Shown: positions 17,148 to 25,446 of the stretch, piece after piece
Layout: each line of letters starts with the position of its first letter
How positions within the stretch are numbered: position 1 is the stretch's first letter
Source of the DNA: CAG-411 sp050875145
Lineage (GTDB): Bacteria; Bacillota; Clostridia; Lachnospirales; Lachnospiraceae
Reading direction: 5' to 3'
Length of the DNA stretch: 64,000 bases
NCBI GenBank assembly: GCA_050875145.1
Contig: JBNMLH010000004.1
Span: 124,001 to 188,000 of the forward strand
Made by a program: the position numbers and the translations under genes
Notes under the pieces: generated by a model
What the model was told of the DNA's origin: nothing
Databases searched by the model: none
Seen by the model: only the letters and a program-made list of their open reading frames with translations

Positions 17148-19076
17148 ATGGAAAAAATTAGAAGAAATAACCCTAGTCCGTGTGAGAGTGGAAAAAATAT
17201 AAATTATGTTGTATTAATAAAATGTCTGGCAAACAAATACAAATATTGTATTTAAAACAATTTGAACTGGCTAAAGGGATAAATGATGTGAACAAATGTC
17301 ACGAAATATTAGACATTGGAAAAAGAATAATCAAGTATCAGCAAAAAAGTAAATGCGTTACAGGAACATATGTAAATATGGCACTTGCCAAAAGAGTGTT
17401 ATATTTATTAAATCATAATCATACAGATTTAGAAGAAGCAAAAGATTTTTGCTCACGTGCTCTCGAGCTGAAACGAAATAATCAAGTGGCATTGAAAATG
17501 CTGTATGGTATTTGTTTAGATTTGAAACAATATGGTGATGCGAATAATGCGTTAAAGCAATATAAAGACACAAATATATATAGTCCTATGAGTATGCAGA
17601 TTGTATAGGAATATCAGAATGTAATAGAAAGGGCTAATAGAGAAGAGTATAGTGAAAAAAATAAAAAAGGTTTAGATGAAATAACCGACACATTATTTGA
17701 AAAATTTGGCATGAATGCAGGTTTATGTGCAGTTGCAATTTCATATTATTTGGGATTTGGTAATGATGTACTTAAAGCGTATGAACTTGGTAAAAGAAGT
17801 GTTGAGGAATATCCTCATTCGGTGACTTATAATAGTTTGGGCTGGGTATGTTTAACTCCAGAAATTAACAAAAAGGATTATGCAGTTAGATTTTTTGAGA
17901 AAGCAATAGAGTTGGCAGAAGATGAAGAAAGAAAAAAAGATATTACTGGCAATTATTTTATTGTCTTGTTGGAGAACGAACAATTTAAAGAGGATGAAAA
18001 AGTTATGTGTGATTTGATCAATGAACATCCATGTAATCAAAACTTTTCAAATTATGCAGAAATGTTGAAACGGCAAGGAAAATTAGAAGATGCATTGAAG
18101 TGTGGAAAAAGAGTTTTTTATTGTAGAGGACGATACAACATTATTAGTTGTTGCTGATATTTATAAGAAAATGAAGCAATATGAAAATGCAGTTTTTATG
18201 TATCAAAAATGCCTTGATCATATTAATGCAGAGGGAAATGTTTATCAATTCCGAGATATGAATGGAAAGCAAGTGTATTCAATAGTGTCTAACGATAGCC
18301 TTGGCGTGATAATGTTTGAAGCATTAAAAGGAATTATTTCAGCATATAGTTTTTTTGAGAGTATGAGCAAGCAAATGCCTATTTGTTAATTGCGAAAGAA
18401 AGGATGCCAAAAAAGTGAGTGGGAAATATGGGAACAAACCTTACCAGAGATAGAAAGTATAAATCAGCGTTATAAAGAAATTAAGGAACAGCTTAGTCAA
18501 AATAGTAAAAATACGGTCGAACAGAAGCGTTCTGTTCGACAATGGGCACTCCGATTGATACAGATTCAGAATAATTCTGGACAATTAGATTTGGATGAAA
18601 ATGATAATTGAGAAAAATATTTAGAAAAAATGGACGAGGTTCTCAATCAGATGGTCCAGGCGGTAAATAGAGATAGTATTATATATCAAAATAGCCAGAA
18701 TTGGGTTAATTCAACATATGTACATCTTGATGCAGATGCAAAGGAGTTTTTAATTACAGCAGAAACTCTTTATGAAATACATAAAATGAACATTATTGAT
18801 TTTGCTCCTATAATAGTGGAATATTGTAAGGTTGTTGAAAAGCAATTAAGGGTACTGTTGGGAAGTCAAATACCTAGCAGTATGCACATGTTAGGACAGA
18901 TAATCGGTGTGATTTCGACAGATAATATACATCCTTATACCTTATATTTGTCAGATTTACGAGCTGTAAACCAATTGCGTAGAAATAGTGCACATACAGG
19001 ATTATTAGTAAGAAATGATGCAGACACGATAAGAAATATTCTTTATGTAAATAATTTACTTAATAATCTTGTTTGA
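17148..19076 (+). pseudogene. Decayed SEC-C / TPR / HEPN-like protein gene
   Basis: Several adjacent frames read as one broken gene. It starts with a degenerate SEC-C motif (RRNNPSPCESGK, first Cys replaced). After a frame change near 17222 come TPR-like helices (EAKDFCSRALELKRNNQVAL, SVTYNSLGWVC, AVRFFEKAIELAED, NAVFMYQKCLDH). In-frame stops occur at 17606 (TAG), 18387 (TAA) and 18609 (TGA), and a frameshift near 18105. The last part (18630-19076) is all-helical with LRRNSAHTG, an R-x4-H pattern like the HEPN ribonuclease motif. With five lesions it is unlikely to be expressed as one protein. It lies 62 bp after hamB and may have been a third defence-related gene. The HEPN call is tentative. 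Confidence 0.65.
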
Positions 19077-19109
19077 TTTATATGCCATAATCGGGGCGCA
19101 AGCTATCCT

Positions 19110-19161
19110 ATCCCCCTAAGTGGGGGATGAACCTTTTCGCAAAAGGTGATAGTTTCGCTAT
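19110..19161. other. Cluster of three small tandem hairpins
   Basis: Three perfect short stems follow each other: ATCCCCC/GGGGGAT (19110-19128), ACCTTTT/AAAAGGT (19131-19147) and ATAG/CTAT (19149-19161). Two of the three loops contain the same TCGC-type sequence. They lie between the SEC-C pseudogene and the right att-like repeat. They may be a remnant of a mobile-element end. Confidence 0.4.
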
Positions 19162-19185
19162 TTAGTATAAGAAGTAACTTTCACC

Positions 19186-19289
19186 GCATGTGGAGATGGT
19201 GTGCTTGCTAAGTCGCATAAATTAAGGATTTACAGGATTTTGCGTGAATGTAAAATACCTGTTTGCCTACCATTTGCCTACGCTTTTTT
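19186..19289 (+). repeat. Right copy of the att-like direct repeat
   Basis: This is the gap-free 104-bp partner of 11123-11226. It even repeats the terminal rlmD codons in diverged form. The end of the identical 37-bp core, CCATTTGCCTAC (19270-19281), also pairs with GTAGGCAAATGG (19296-19307) to form the terminator of the adjacent minus-strand integrase remnant. Confidence 0.7.
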
Positions 19290-19308
19290 TAGCAGGTAGG
19301 CAAATGGT

Positions 19309-20006
19309 TTATTGATTAATTGCTTTTTCGAATATATCTACGCTTTCTTTTTTCATACTATCGGTATTGTGAACATAAGTATTCATCGTTGTTTCTATAT
19401 TGGAATGTCCAAGCCGTTCTTGGGCATCTTTGATATTGGCTCCATTTTCGATTAAGATTGTTGCGTGCGTGTGCCGTAGAGAATGATAATCGAAAGAAGG
19501 ATTACCAAGTTCATAATGGATCACGCGAGCACAATATCGAAAGCTTCCAGATGTAAGTATAGAACCGTTTTCTTTGACGCAAACTGGTTCTACATCAGGA
19601 GCGCCATCATACAGAAAATTCTCTTCAATATAATATTTGAGTTTTCTTCCGTTCGATTGGATGTTTTGTTTTTTGGGGAACCGTAATACCATCTTTTACC
19701 TGTGGTGTCATAATTTAGGAAGTTATCAACCGTTAAAGTTTTATTTTCAAAATCAATGTAGTCCCAAGTTAATCCCCAATATTCACCTATTCGCAATCCA
19801 CAATGATAGCCAAGCATGATAGGCAAATAAAAGTTGGTATCCTCGTTAAATTTTTCTATAGTTTGTTAAAATTGTTCCGGAGTAACAACGGAACGTTTTT
19901 TCTTTGTAAATTTAGGCAATTTAATTCTAGCCGCTGGAGTGTCTTGTATAAATTTACAAACATCTACTGCGTAAGCAAATGCACCACAAAGCACAGTTTT
20001 ACTCAT
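19309..20006 (-). pseudogene. Tyrosine recombinase/integrase, truncated and frameshifted
   Basis: Read on the minus strand, the catalytic half of a phage/ICE-type tyrosine integrase is clear: the first Arg in YHCGLRIGEYWGLTW, the HxLRH box in YHSLRHTHATIL, the GHSNIETTMNTYVH box with the nucleophile Tyr, and upstream FAYAVDVCKFIQDTPAARIK. There is an in-frame TAA near 19868, a frameshift near 19640, and the N-terminal arm-binding and core-binding start is missing where IS110-related sequence begins. It is therefore inactive. Its 3' end lies 20 bp from the right repeat, as expected for an integrase next to its att site, but on the outer side of the 11.2-19.3 kb interval. Confidence 0.8.
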
Positions 20007-20121
20007 TGCCTATTCAATCTACTGTGGTGTGCCCCGATTGCAACTATGGCGATTCAACCTGCATAAAACGAACGCTGTGAATGAGGAGCTGGTTATCAGT
20101 CTTATATACGGACGCGAAGTC
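20001..20121 (-). mobile_element. Second IS110-family left-end remnant, inverted
   Basis: The reverse complement of this segment aligns with 13095-13216, with long identical blocks including GTTCGTTTTATGCAGG. No transposase follows it: the homology stops abruptly and runs into the truncated integrase. It is a solo end, opposite in direction to the 13.1 kb copy. Confidence 0.6.
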
Positions 20122-20249
20122 TAAGAAAGGAGAAGATATTCAATTGCTACCTACATTCTAGCAGCTTAAGTAACAAGATGGGTAATTCCTTACTGGCTGT
20201 AAGGAATATTAACCATAAATATATTGTGGTAGAATAGGAGAAAATCAAT

Positions 20250-20870
20250 ATGGCAAGAAATCAAAGAACATATGACGATGGATACAAAGCACAGGCAGTC
20301 AAACTTGCACAGGAAATAGGTGGTCATAAAGTCGCCGCTGAATTGGGAATACCGTATGGTACCATTTACGGCTGGATAAAAGCGTTTAGAGAAGGACACT
20401 TGAATGCTGCATCTGCTGTGCATATGCCAGCTAATGCATTATCTCTTCACGAGGAACTTATAGAACTTAGAAAACGTGTGAAAGAGCAAGATAAAGAAAT
20501 CCGTCGCTTAAAGGAAGAAAATGAATTTCTTGAAGGGGCAAGCGTTTTTTCGCATCCAGCCGTCGGAAGTCAGCAAAAAACAGAGACTGATGTTTATTGC
20601 AATCAAAACAGACGATGGCATGATAAAGGGCAAAATCTCTTTTTATTGCAGAGGGCCTAATATTTCCAGACAGGCATCCCGTAATTACCTGAAAACAAAG
20701 GAACAGCCATGGAAATATCAATCTTTGGCAGATGTCATGCTGGATATCTGCAGGGAAGATGAATGTAATGACACCTATGGAAGAATCCGTATGCATGCAG
20801 GCATTGCAGCTCAAACAACCGGAAGAACTTCAGATTCCTAGCGAAAGAACAGTTTACCGTATAATGAAGG
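20250..20870 (+). pseudogene. IS3-family transposase remnant (orfA plus broken start of orfB)
   Basis: Frame one starts at ATG 20250 after AGGAG and encodes a normal OrfA: helix-turn-helix VKLAQEIGGHKVAAELGIP then GTIYGWIKAFREG, followed by a leucine-zipper region ELRKRVKEQDKEIRRLKEEN. At the T6 run (20545-20550) a -1 shift would join it to OrfB (SEVSKKQRLMFIAIKTDDG, SLADVMLDICREDE). This resembles the programmed frameshift of IS3 elements. OrfB is shifted again near 20800 (QLKQPEELQIPSERTVYRIM) and stops before any DDE residue, so it is inactive. The 20122-20249 leader has an AATTCCTTAC / GTAAGGAATATT hairpin. Confidence 0.75.
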
Positions 20871-20876
20871 AAGTAT

Positions 20877-21038
20877 GATGTATCTAATCTTAACATTGCA
20901 CAGGTAGGAAAAAAGTGTGGATTGGATATGGGAGAAAACTATAATTTGCCTAAGTCGGAGAATGCAAAGCAGCCGAAATGTTCGAAGAGGAAGGAAAAGG
21001 CGATTTGGGAGGTCTTGGAGTATTTTGGAATGTTGTAA
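20877..21038 (+). pseudogene. C-terminal fragment of an unrecognised protein
   Basis: An open frame of 53 codons with no usable start follows the IS3 remnant directly (NIAQVGKKCGLDMGENYNLP to AIWEVLEYFGML). Its end, with a Cys-rich basic KQPKCSRRKEKAIWEVL, looks like a genuine protein C-terminus. No family is assigned. Confidence 0.35.
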
Positions 21039-21123
21039 AGAAGTGATCGGATGAAATATAATTATATTTTTTGATGCGGGTAGAAATACAGTTGTTATAA
21101 ATGAAGAATTATTGTAAGGTGGT

Positions 21124-22071
21124 ATGAAGTTGAGCAGAGATGAAGAACTATTAAAAGAAAGTGTTGTAATGGCACATGAATTAGATGTTGCAGGAGAGTT
21201 TCTATATGCAGCAGTGGATAAAATTAATAGAATGGATAATTTTGATCAGGTAGGTAATGATTTCTATGTTCTTTATCATTTAGCTGTTGGAATTGAACGA
21301 ATGCAAAAAGTATTATTAGTTATAGTAAATGATGTAGAAAGAAATAAAATTAGAGAGTTTTTGAAGAAGATAAAAAGTCATGATCACATGATGTTACACA
21401 GTAAAATAAAAGAAAAAATCAGCATTTCCTTTTCTAAAGAACAAAACGAATTGTTAAGATTGCTATCGAAGTTTTATAATACAGAGCGATATAGACGTTT
21501 TGATTTTTGGTCTTATGATTTTAGTGAAAGAGATTTACTGATTGAGTATGTGGAAAAGTATTGTAAAGAGCTCATTTTTGGTTATACTTTGTGTAAAAAG
21601 ACTCCACTTAATACAGACGGAGTAAAAGAATTTTTGGGCAGAACTATAGGGAGATTATGCCAAAAATATTATGAAGCAATAGAGAAAGAGTCAGGAAAAA
21701 GGAATATATTTTGCCATGAGTTAAGATATAATTCAGCTGCTGAAAGAGTATTTTGTGGTAAAGAGTATAAAGGTTCCTATCAGAAGAAAATAGAACAAGA
21801 AAAACGGGCAATAAAAGAGTTGTTGCTCTATTTGAGAAATCCAAGAGAACAAAATAATCTTATTAGCCACATGGATGAGATAGAATCATTACCCTTTGAT
21901 ATAGCTTTGATACAAGAGTACGTTGCGGATTTGTGTAATAAAACAGTATCAATAGACTTGATTGATGAAGTAGATTTTATGTATGAAGAATTCGTTGATA
22001 ATAAAGGCGAGAGGGAACAAATGGTGTCATTAATTGGGGAAAAAGGAATTATGTTTGATTGGGGTGAATGA
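21124..22071 (+). CDS. Hypothetical protein, helical, accessory region
   Basis: The 315-residue protein is not recognised. It is mostly alpha-helical and charged, without signal peptide or membrane helix. Features are an N-terminal helical part with YVLYHLAVGIERMQKVLLVI, a central FDFWSYDFSERDLLIEYVEK, and a conserved-looking KRNIFCHELRYNSAAERV. The first 80 residues (VLYHLAVGIERMQKVLL followed by an SHDH segment) recall HEPN-like four-helix bundles of abortive-infection proteins, but no clear R-x4-H motif is seen. AAGGTGG precedes the ATG. It lies between transposon remnants and is intact, so it is probably a cargo gene. Function unknown. Confidence 0.65.
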   Translation: MKLSRDEELLKESVVMAHELDVAGEFLYAAVDKINRMDNFDQVGNDFYVLYHLAVGIERMQKVLLVIVNDVERNKIREFLKKIKSHDHMMLHSKIKEKISISFSKEQNELLRLLSKFYNTERYRRFDFWSYDFSERDLLIEYVEKYCKELIFGYTLCKKTPLNTDGVKEFLGRTIGRLCQKYYEAIEKESGKRNIFCHELRYNSAAERVFCGKEYKGSYQKKIEQEKRAIKELLLYLRNPREQNNLISHMDEIESLPFDIALIQEYVADLCNKTVSIDLIDEVDFMYEEFVDNKGEREQMVSLIGEKGIMFDWGE

Positions 22072-22199
22072 AAAAACCAATCCCCCGATAGGCGGGGACG
22101 AATAGAGTAATCTGGGGTGGGTATGGTAAAATTAAAAAGCCACCTATGTTAAAATGATAATGATGTCTCAAGCCATATCAAGAATAGGAGGCGGTACAA

Positions 22200-22370
22200 A
22201 TGTACAGTTCGAGTTTAGCACATATTAAATGGAAATGCCAATACCATATAGTATGTATTACAAAATATCGTAGGAGGGTATTGTATGGAAGGGTGAAAAG
22301 TGATATCAGAGAAGTAATAAAACTTCCCAAGATATTCTATTTATCTTACAACGGAAAAAGGCAATTATAA
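22200..22370 (+). pseudogene. IS200/IS605 transposase TnpA, N-terminal remnant
   Basis: The 56-codon frame starts like IS200-type TnpA: SSLAHIKWKCQYHIVCITKYRRRVLYG then SDIREVIK. After about residue 40 the similarity ends and a stop follows. The HUH motif and the catalytic Tyr are missing. The 22072-22199 segment has a CCCCC/GGGG hairpin and a block TCTCAAGCCATATCAAGAA typical of the left flank of these elements. Confidence 0.65.
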
Positions 22371-22376
22371 GAAATG

Positions 22377-22433
22377 GGCGTATGGTTGGTTAGTGTAGTA
22401 CGTCTTTGTTGGATTGACCATACGCCTTGTTTT
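22377..22433. repeat. Dispersed hairpin element, copy 1
   Basis: GGCGTATGGT at the left pairs with ACCATACGCC at the right, followed by TTGTTTTGAA. A near-identical hairpin lies at 25088-25140, including the inner GGTTAGTGTAG and the right arm ATTGACCATACGCC. It could act as a terminator. Confidence 0.6.
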
Positions 22434-22475
22434 GAAACTCTTACTGTTAAACTGTTTTTTGTTGCTTAAATTTAA

Positions 22476-22667
22476 GCAGATGAAAAGAGCTGTTGCATTA
22501 CGAAATATTTTTTAGAAGTAACAAATGTTGAAGGGCTGCGCAAAAAATGCAGGGTGTTATTAAAACAGCATCATCCCAACAATGAAAACGAAAGCGTTGA
22601 AACCACACAGGAAATCAACACAGAATATGACCGTTTATTTGATATTCTAAGGAAACAAAGCCAATAG
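22476..22667 (+). pseudogene. J-domain-like fragment from a mobile element
   Basis: This is a 63-codon open frame without an ATG. YFLEVTNVEGLRKKCRVLL, KQHHPNN and EINTEYDRLFDILRKQSQ match the small J-domain-like proteins common on clostridial conjugative elements and plasmids, with HHPN standing where the HPD motif would be. It is probably the end of a longer gene whose start was deleted. Confidence 0.5.
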
Positions 22668-22724
22668 CAGCATGAATCATGTCATTACTAGAAGCGAACT
22701 TTTTGTATTTATTATGTACAACAC

Positions 22725-22765
22725 TTGACAATATAGTTAGAATAGACTAACATAACAAGTGTTAT
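22725..22765 (+). promoter_or_regulatory. Promoter and operator of the TetR gene
   Basis: TTGACA (22725-22730), a 17-bp spacer and TAACAT (22748-22753) form a strong promoter. A dyad ATAACA-AG-TGTTAT (22752-22765) overlaps the -10 box and reaches the start codon. The same dyad with an AA centre recurs at 23392-23405 before the methyltransferase gene. Confidence 0.75.
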
Positions 22766-23360
22766 GATGAGAGATAAAAAAGAAACTATGCAAAAAATCA
22801 AGCAGGCAGCGTTGGAAGAATTTTACGAAAAAGGCTATGCAAAAGCGAGTCTTCGGACAATTTGTAATCGTGCGGGGGTCACGACAGGAGCAATGTATTT
22901 TTCGTTTGAGAATAAGGAAGATTTGTTTCGGGCAATCCTAGCGCCGTTAGTAGAAATCTATGAAAAATTGCTGACCGAATACATGCAGATTGAATTGGAA
23001 GAACAGCGGGAATCTGCTAAGTTAGATGTACTTCTTATGAAGTTTGTTTTAAAACATAAGAAGGAAACCATTATTATCATGGAAAAGTCGCAGGGTAGTT
23101 GTTATGAACACTATAGGAGTCGTGTGGAAGAATTGATTGAGCAGTCATTTTATTCTTATTATCAAGGCAGACTGAAGATTTTGCCAGATAAGGGATTGCT
23201 GAAATTGTTGGCAAAACAGAGGTTGGATAGTTGTCTTTCTATTGTAAAAGAGGATTATGATATGGAATACAGTTTATATTTGGTAGAACAAATAGGAATA
23301 CATGCCGAGGGCGGAACAGAAAAGTTAATACAGAGTTTAGAAAAGCTTCACAGCAATTAG
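22764..23360 (+). CDS. TetR/AcrR-family transcriptional regulator
   Basis: This 198-residue regulator has the N-terminal TetR helix-turn-helix: IKQAALEEFYEKGYAKASLR, then TICNRAGVTTGAMYFSFENKEDLF. The rest is the helical ligand-binding/dimerisation domain. The start region is unusual. The -10 box is only about 10 bp upstream of ATG 22764/22767 and no Shine-Dalgarno sequence is present, so the mRNA may be leaderless; ATG 22788 is another possible start. The operator dyad at its promoter recurs before the next gene, so it probably represses itself and the adjacent methyltransferase gene. The ligand is unknown. Confidence 0.88.
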   Translation: MMRDKKETMQKIKQAALEEFYEKGYAKASLRTICNRAGVTTGAMYFSFENKEDLFRAILAPLVEIYEKLLTEYMQIELEEQRESAKLDVLLMKFVLKHKKETIIIMEKSQGSCYEHYRSRVEELIEQSFYSYYQGRLKILPDKGLLKLLAKQRLDSCLSIVKEDYDMEYSLYLVEQIGIHAEGGTEKLIQSLEKLHSN

Positions 23361-23376
23361 TTGTGGAGCTTTTTTG
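23341..23376 (+). terminator. Terminator of the TetR gene
   Basis: AAAAGCTTCACA pairs with TGTGGAGCTTTT (one G-U) and six T residues follow. The stem overlaps the last codons of the regulator. Confidence 0.75.
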
Positions 23377-23391
23377 ATAACATAACAATTC

Positions 23392-23405
23392 ATAACAAAT
23401 GTTAT
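23392..23405. promoter_or_regulatory. Second TetR-type operator dyad
   Basis: ATAACA-AA-TGTTAT repeats the dyad at 22752-22765. It lies 55 bp upstream of the methyltransferase start and links the two genes in one regulon. Confidence 0.7.
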
Positions 23406-23459
23406 GATAAAAAGATGGGATGAAAATTTCCCCGATAACAGAAAGGTGTAGTGATTTAT

Positions 23460-24254
23460 ATGAAAGAAAAAGTAAACGTAACAGGTGTACCAGAGACAAT
23501 GATTCAGACTTTATATGCAAGAGCAAAGGAAACAGGGAAGAAAAATCCGAAAATTAGAGATGATATGGCGGTAGAAATTGTATCGAAATTAGAGTATGAT
23601 TTTTCTAAGGCAGACCAAGATAAGACCATGGGATATGGTGTCATTGCCAGAACAATTGTTTTAGATCGAATGGTGGAACAATATTTGAATGAACACCCGA
23701 AAACAATTGTCGTAAATATTGCATGTGGCATGGATACTAGATGTTATCGGATGAAGGGAAAATATCTGCGTTGGTATAATGTGGATCTTGCGGAAACAAT
23801 GGAGATAAGAAGTCGCTTTCTTACAGAAAATGGACCGGTATATCAGATTGCAAAATCAGCGATGGATGCTTCGTATACAGATGAGATTACATATCAGGGA
23901 GAAAATGTTTTGGTTGTGATAGAAGGGCTTTCTATGTATTTGAGTGAGGATGACATTAAACAAATTTTTTCTATCATTGGAAAGGCATTTCCAAAAGTTA
24001 TGGTGATGCTTGAGACGATGTCTCCATTTGTTGTGCAGCATGTAAAAGAAAAATCCATCGAGGGTAGCAATGCCAAATTTACTTGGGGGGTTAAAAATGG
24101 AAAAGAATTGCAACAGCTTATTTCTGATTTTATATATAAGAAAGAAATTAGTCTGGTAGAGGGCATGAAAATGCTTATGCCGATTTACCATGTGATAGGC
24201 AAAATCCCGGCGCTTCGTAATATATCTAATAAAATAATAGTTATGGAGAAATAG
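23460..24254 (+). CDS. Class I SAM-dependent methyltransferase, LCM/TcmP-like family
   Basis: The 264-residue protein has the SAM-binding motif VVNIACGMDTRCYRM typical of leucine-carboxyl-methyltransferase-like (PPM1/TcmP) enzymes, an acidic loop end YNVDLAETMEIR, and motif VLVVIEGLSMYLSEDDI. In bacteria these enzymes O-methylate small carboxylates or polyketides. The substrate is unknown. ATG 23460 is preferred, with AAAGGTG 11 bases upstream; GTG 23451 is in frame but too close to it. Its promoter region carries the TetR operator, suggesting induction by a small molecule that the regulator senses. Confidence 0.85.
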   Translation: MKEKVNVTGVPETMIQTLYARAKETGKKNPKIRDDMAVEIVSKLEYDFSKADQDKTMGYGVIARTIVLDRMVEQYLNEHPKTIVVNIACGMDTRCYRMKGKYLRWYNVDLAETMEIRSRFLTENGPVYQIAKSAMDASYTDEITYQGENVLVVIEGLSMYLSEDDIKQIFSIIGKAFPKVMVMLETMSPFVVQHVKEKSIEGSNAKFTWGVKNGKELQQLISDFIYKKEISLVEGMKMLMPIYHVIGKIPALRNISNKIIVMEK

Positions 24255-24353
24255 CATAGCTGGTAAAATTTGCAATTAATGATGAAAGCATTATGTCTGT
24301 TATGAAAGTAGAGTGATTGATAGAGGAGGAATGAGTTTCCCCACTTTCCAACC

Positions 24354-24383
24354 TTGACGTTCCCCCTAGCGGTTTGATACAAT
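24354..24383 (+). promoter_or_regulatory. Sigma-A promoter of the 24.4 kb membrane protein gene
   Basis: TTGACG (24354-24359), an 18-bp spacer and TACAAT (24378-24383). AAGGAG and the start codon follow 30-40 bases later. Confidence 0.7.
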
Positions 24384-24426
24384 AAAAAAGTACCAAAATA
24401 TTACATAATACAAGGAGTAAATACAA

Positions 24427-24972
24427 ATGAGTGAAGAATTGCAAAAGGGGAGTTGGTTTTCTCCCTTTGCTGGGGATACCTCAGTAAAAAAAGACTTACA
24501 GAAAAAGTATAGTTGGTTTTCTAGAATTCTGTATAATGTTTTGCTAATAGTTATCAGTGGATATCTTGTGATGCAGACAATAAAGGAGATTAGTTTGTTT
24601 GGACCAGATGTTTTCAGTATAGTGAAAATTGTAATTTGGGCTATCCTGTTATTGTTTGGTATTATTGGCGTAATAGAGATTTGCAAAGATTTAGTTCAAT
24701 TCAAAAATTCTGTTTTCTATATAAAAACTTGTAGGATTGTTGATGTACGTGGAGAAAAAGCTGGAAAACGAACATATTGGTATGTGACTATTCAGAATGC
24801 GGATGGGACAACGGTAGAATATGAAAGCAAAAATAATCCTTGGCTTTCAGAGGAGCAGATCGCTGCCAAAAAAGAAATCACGATTGTAACTTTTGAGGAC
24901 GTTAGTGAAGAGGAAGATATATCTACGGTTTTTGTTTTGGATAAGGTATATCCAGAGTATCGTATGCAGTAA
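24427..24972 (+). CDS. Hypothetical membrane protein with two transmembrane segments
   Basis: The 181-residue protein has a basic N-terminus, two hydrophobic helices (ILYNVLLIVISGYLVMQTI at about 35-53 and IVKIVIWAILLLFGIIGVIE at about 66-85) and a C-terminal soluble domain of about 95 residues with alternating beta pattern (YWYVTIQNADGTTVEYESK). The layout recalls DUF3592-like domains, which have a beta barrel near membrane helices. It stands alone behind its own promoter. Function unknown. Confidence 0.65.
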   Translation: MSEELQKGSWFSPFAGDTSVKKDLQKKYSWFSRILYNVLLIVISGYLVMQTIKEISLFGPDVFSIVKIVIWAILLLFGIIGVIEICKDLVQFKNSVFYIKTCRIVDVRGEKAGKRTYWYVTIQNADGTTVEYESKNNPWLSEEQIAAKKEITIVTFEDVSEEEDISTVFVLDKVYPEYRMQ

Positions 24973-25087
24973 AAATGATAGTATAGAGAAAGTGGGCTAT
25001 TGAGTGGTAAAGATAATACATTTATTACAATATGTCGTTAGCATGTCAAGGCCTCGGATATAATAACTTATGCCAATCACACATTTA

Positions 25088-25140
25088 GGCGTATGGTTAG
25101 TGTAGCATGAATTTGCTAGATTGACCATACGCCTTGTTTT
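25088..25140. repeat. Dispersed hairpin element, copy 2
   Basis: This is a near copy of 22377-22433 with a 4-nt shorter arm: GGCGTATGGT / ACCATACGCC, then TTGTTTTGAA. It lies 115 bp after the membrane protein gene. The 24973-25446 gap otherwise holds copy B of the two-hairpin element and no gene I can support. Confidence 0.6.
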
Positions 25141-25243
25141 GAATCATTTACGATATTGTTTAGAATTTGTTTAGAAAAGTACCTTTTGTTTGTTTAATGT
25201 AAGTTGTTAAGATAACTACATAAACAAGCAAAAGTTTTTTTCT

Positions 25244-25287
25244 CTATAGGAAAGTTCGTCTTATAGGACAAAAACGTTTTGCGGGGA
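25244..25287. repeat. Dispersed two-hairpin intergenic element, copy B
   Basis: CTATAGGA / TCTTATAG stem, followed by AAAAC-GTTTT and GCGGGGA. The order and spacing equal copies A (1997-2038) and C (46515-46555), but the second stem has different bases that still pair. Confidence 0.55.
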
Positions 25288-25446
25288 CGTACAGTTCAAG
25301 GAGAGGAACGTAATGACTTTAATTATCCTATAGATAGTTTGGGCGGAAGGAAAGTAGGAATTATAGTTGGATATATTGGGTGTTTGTTAGTAAAAAAATC
25401 GAGTCAAATATTATAAAACGTAAAAGTAGTAAGGGGTGTTGTTATT

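Noticed and set aside
20545..20550. Frameshift in the IS3 transposase as a simple mutation
   Set aside because: A -1 shift at this T run is the normal OrfA/OrfB fusion mechanism of IS3 elements. The later shift near 20800 and the truncation are the real lesions.
25315..25420. Open frame with a hydrophobic stretch (VGIIVGYIGCLLV) before the MotE-like gene
   Set aside because: It has no start codon in frame and begins inside the repeat element. It is too short to support as a gene.
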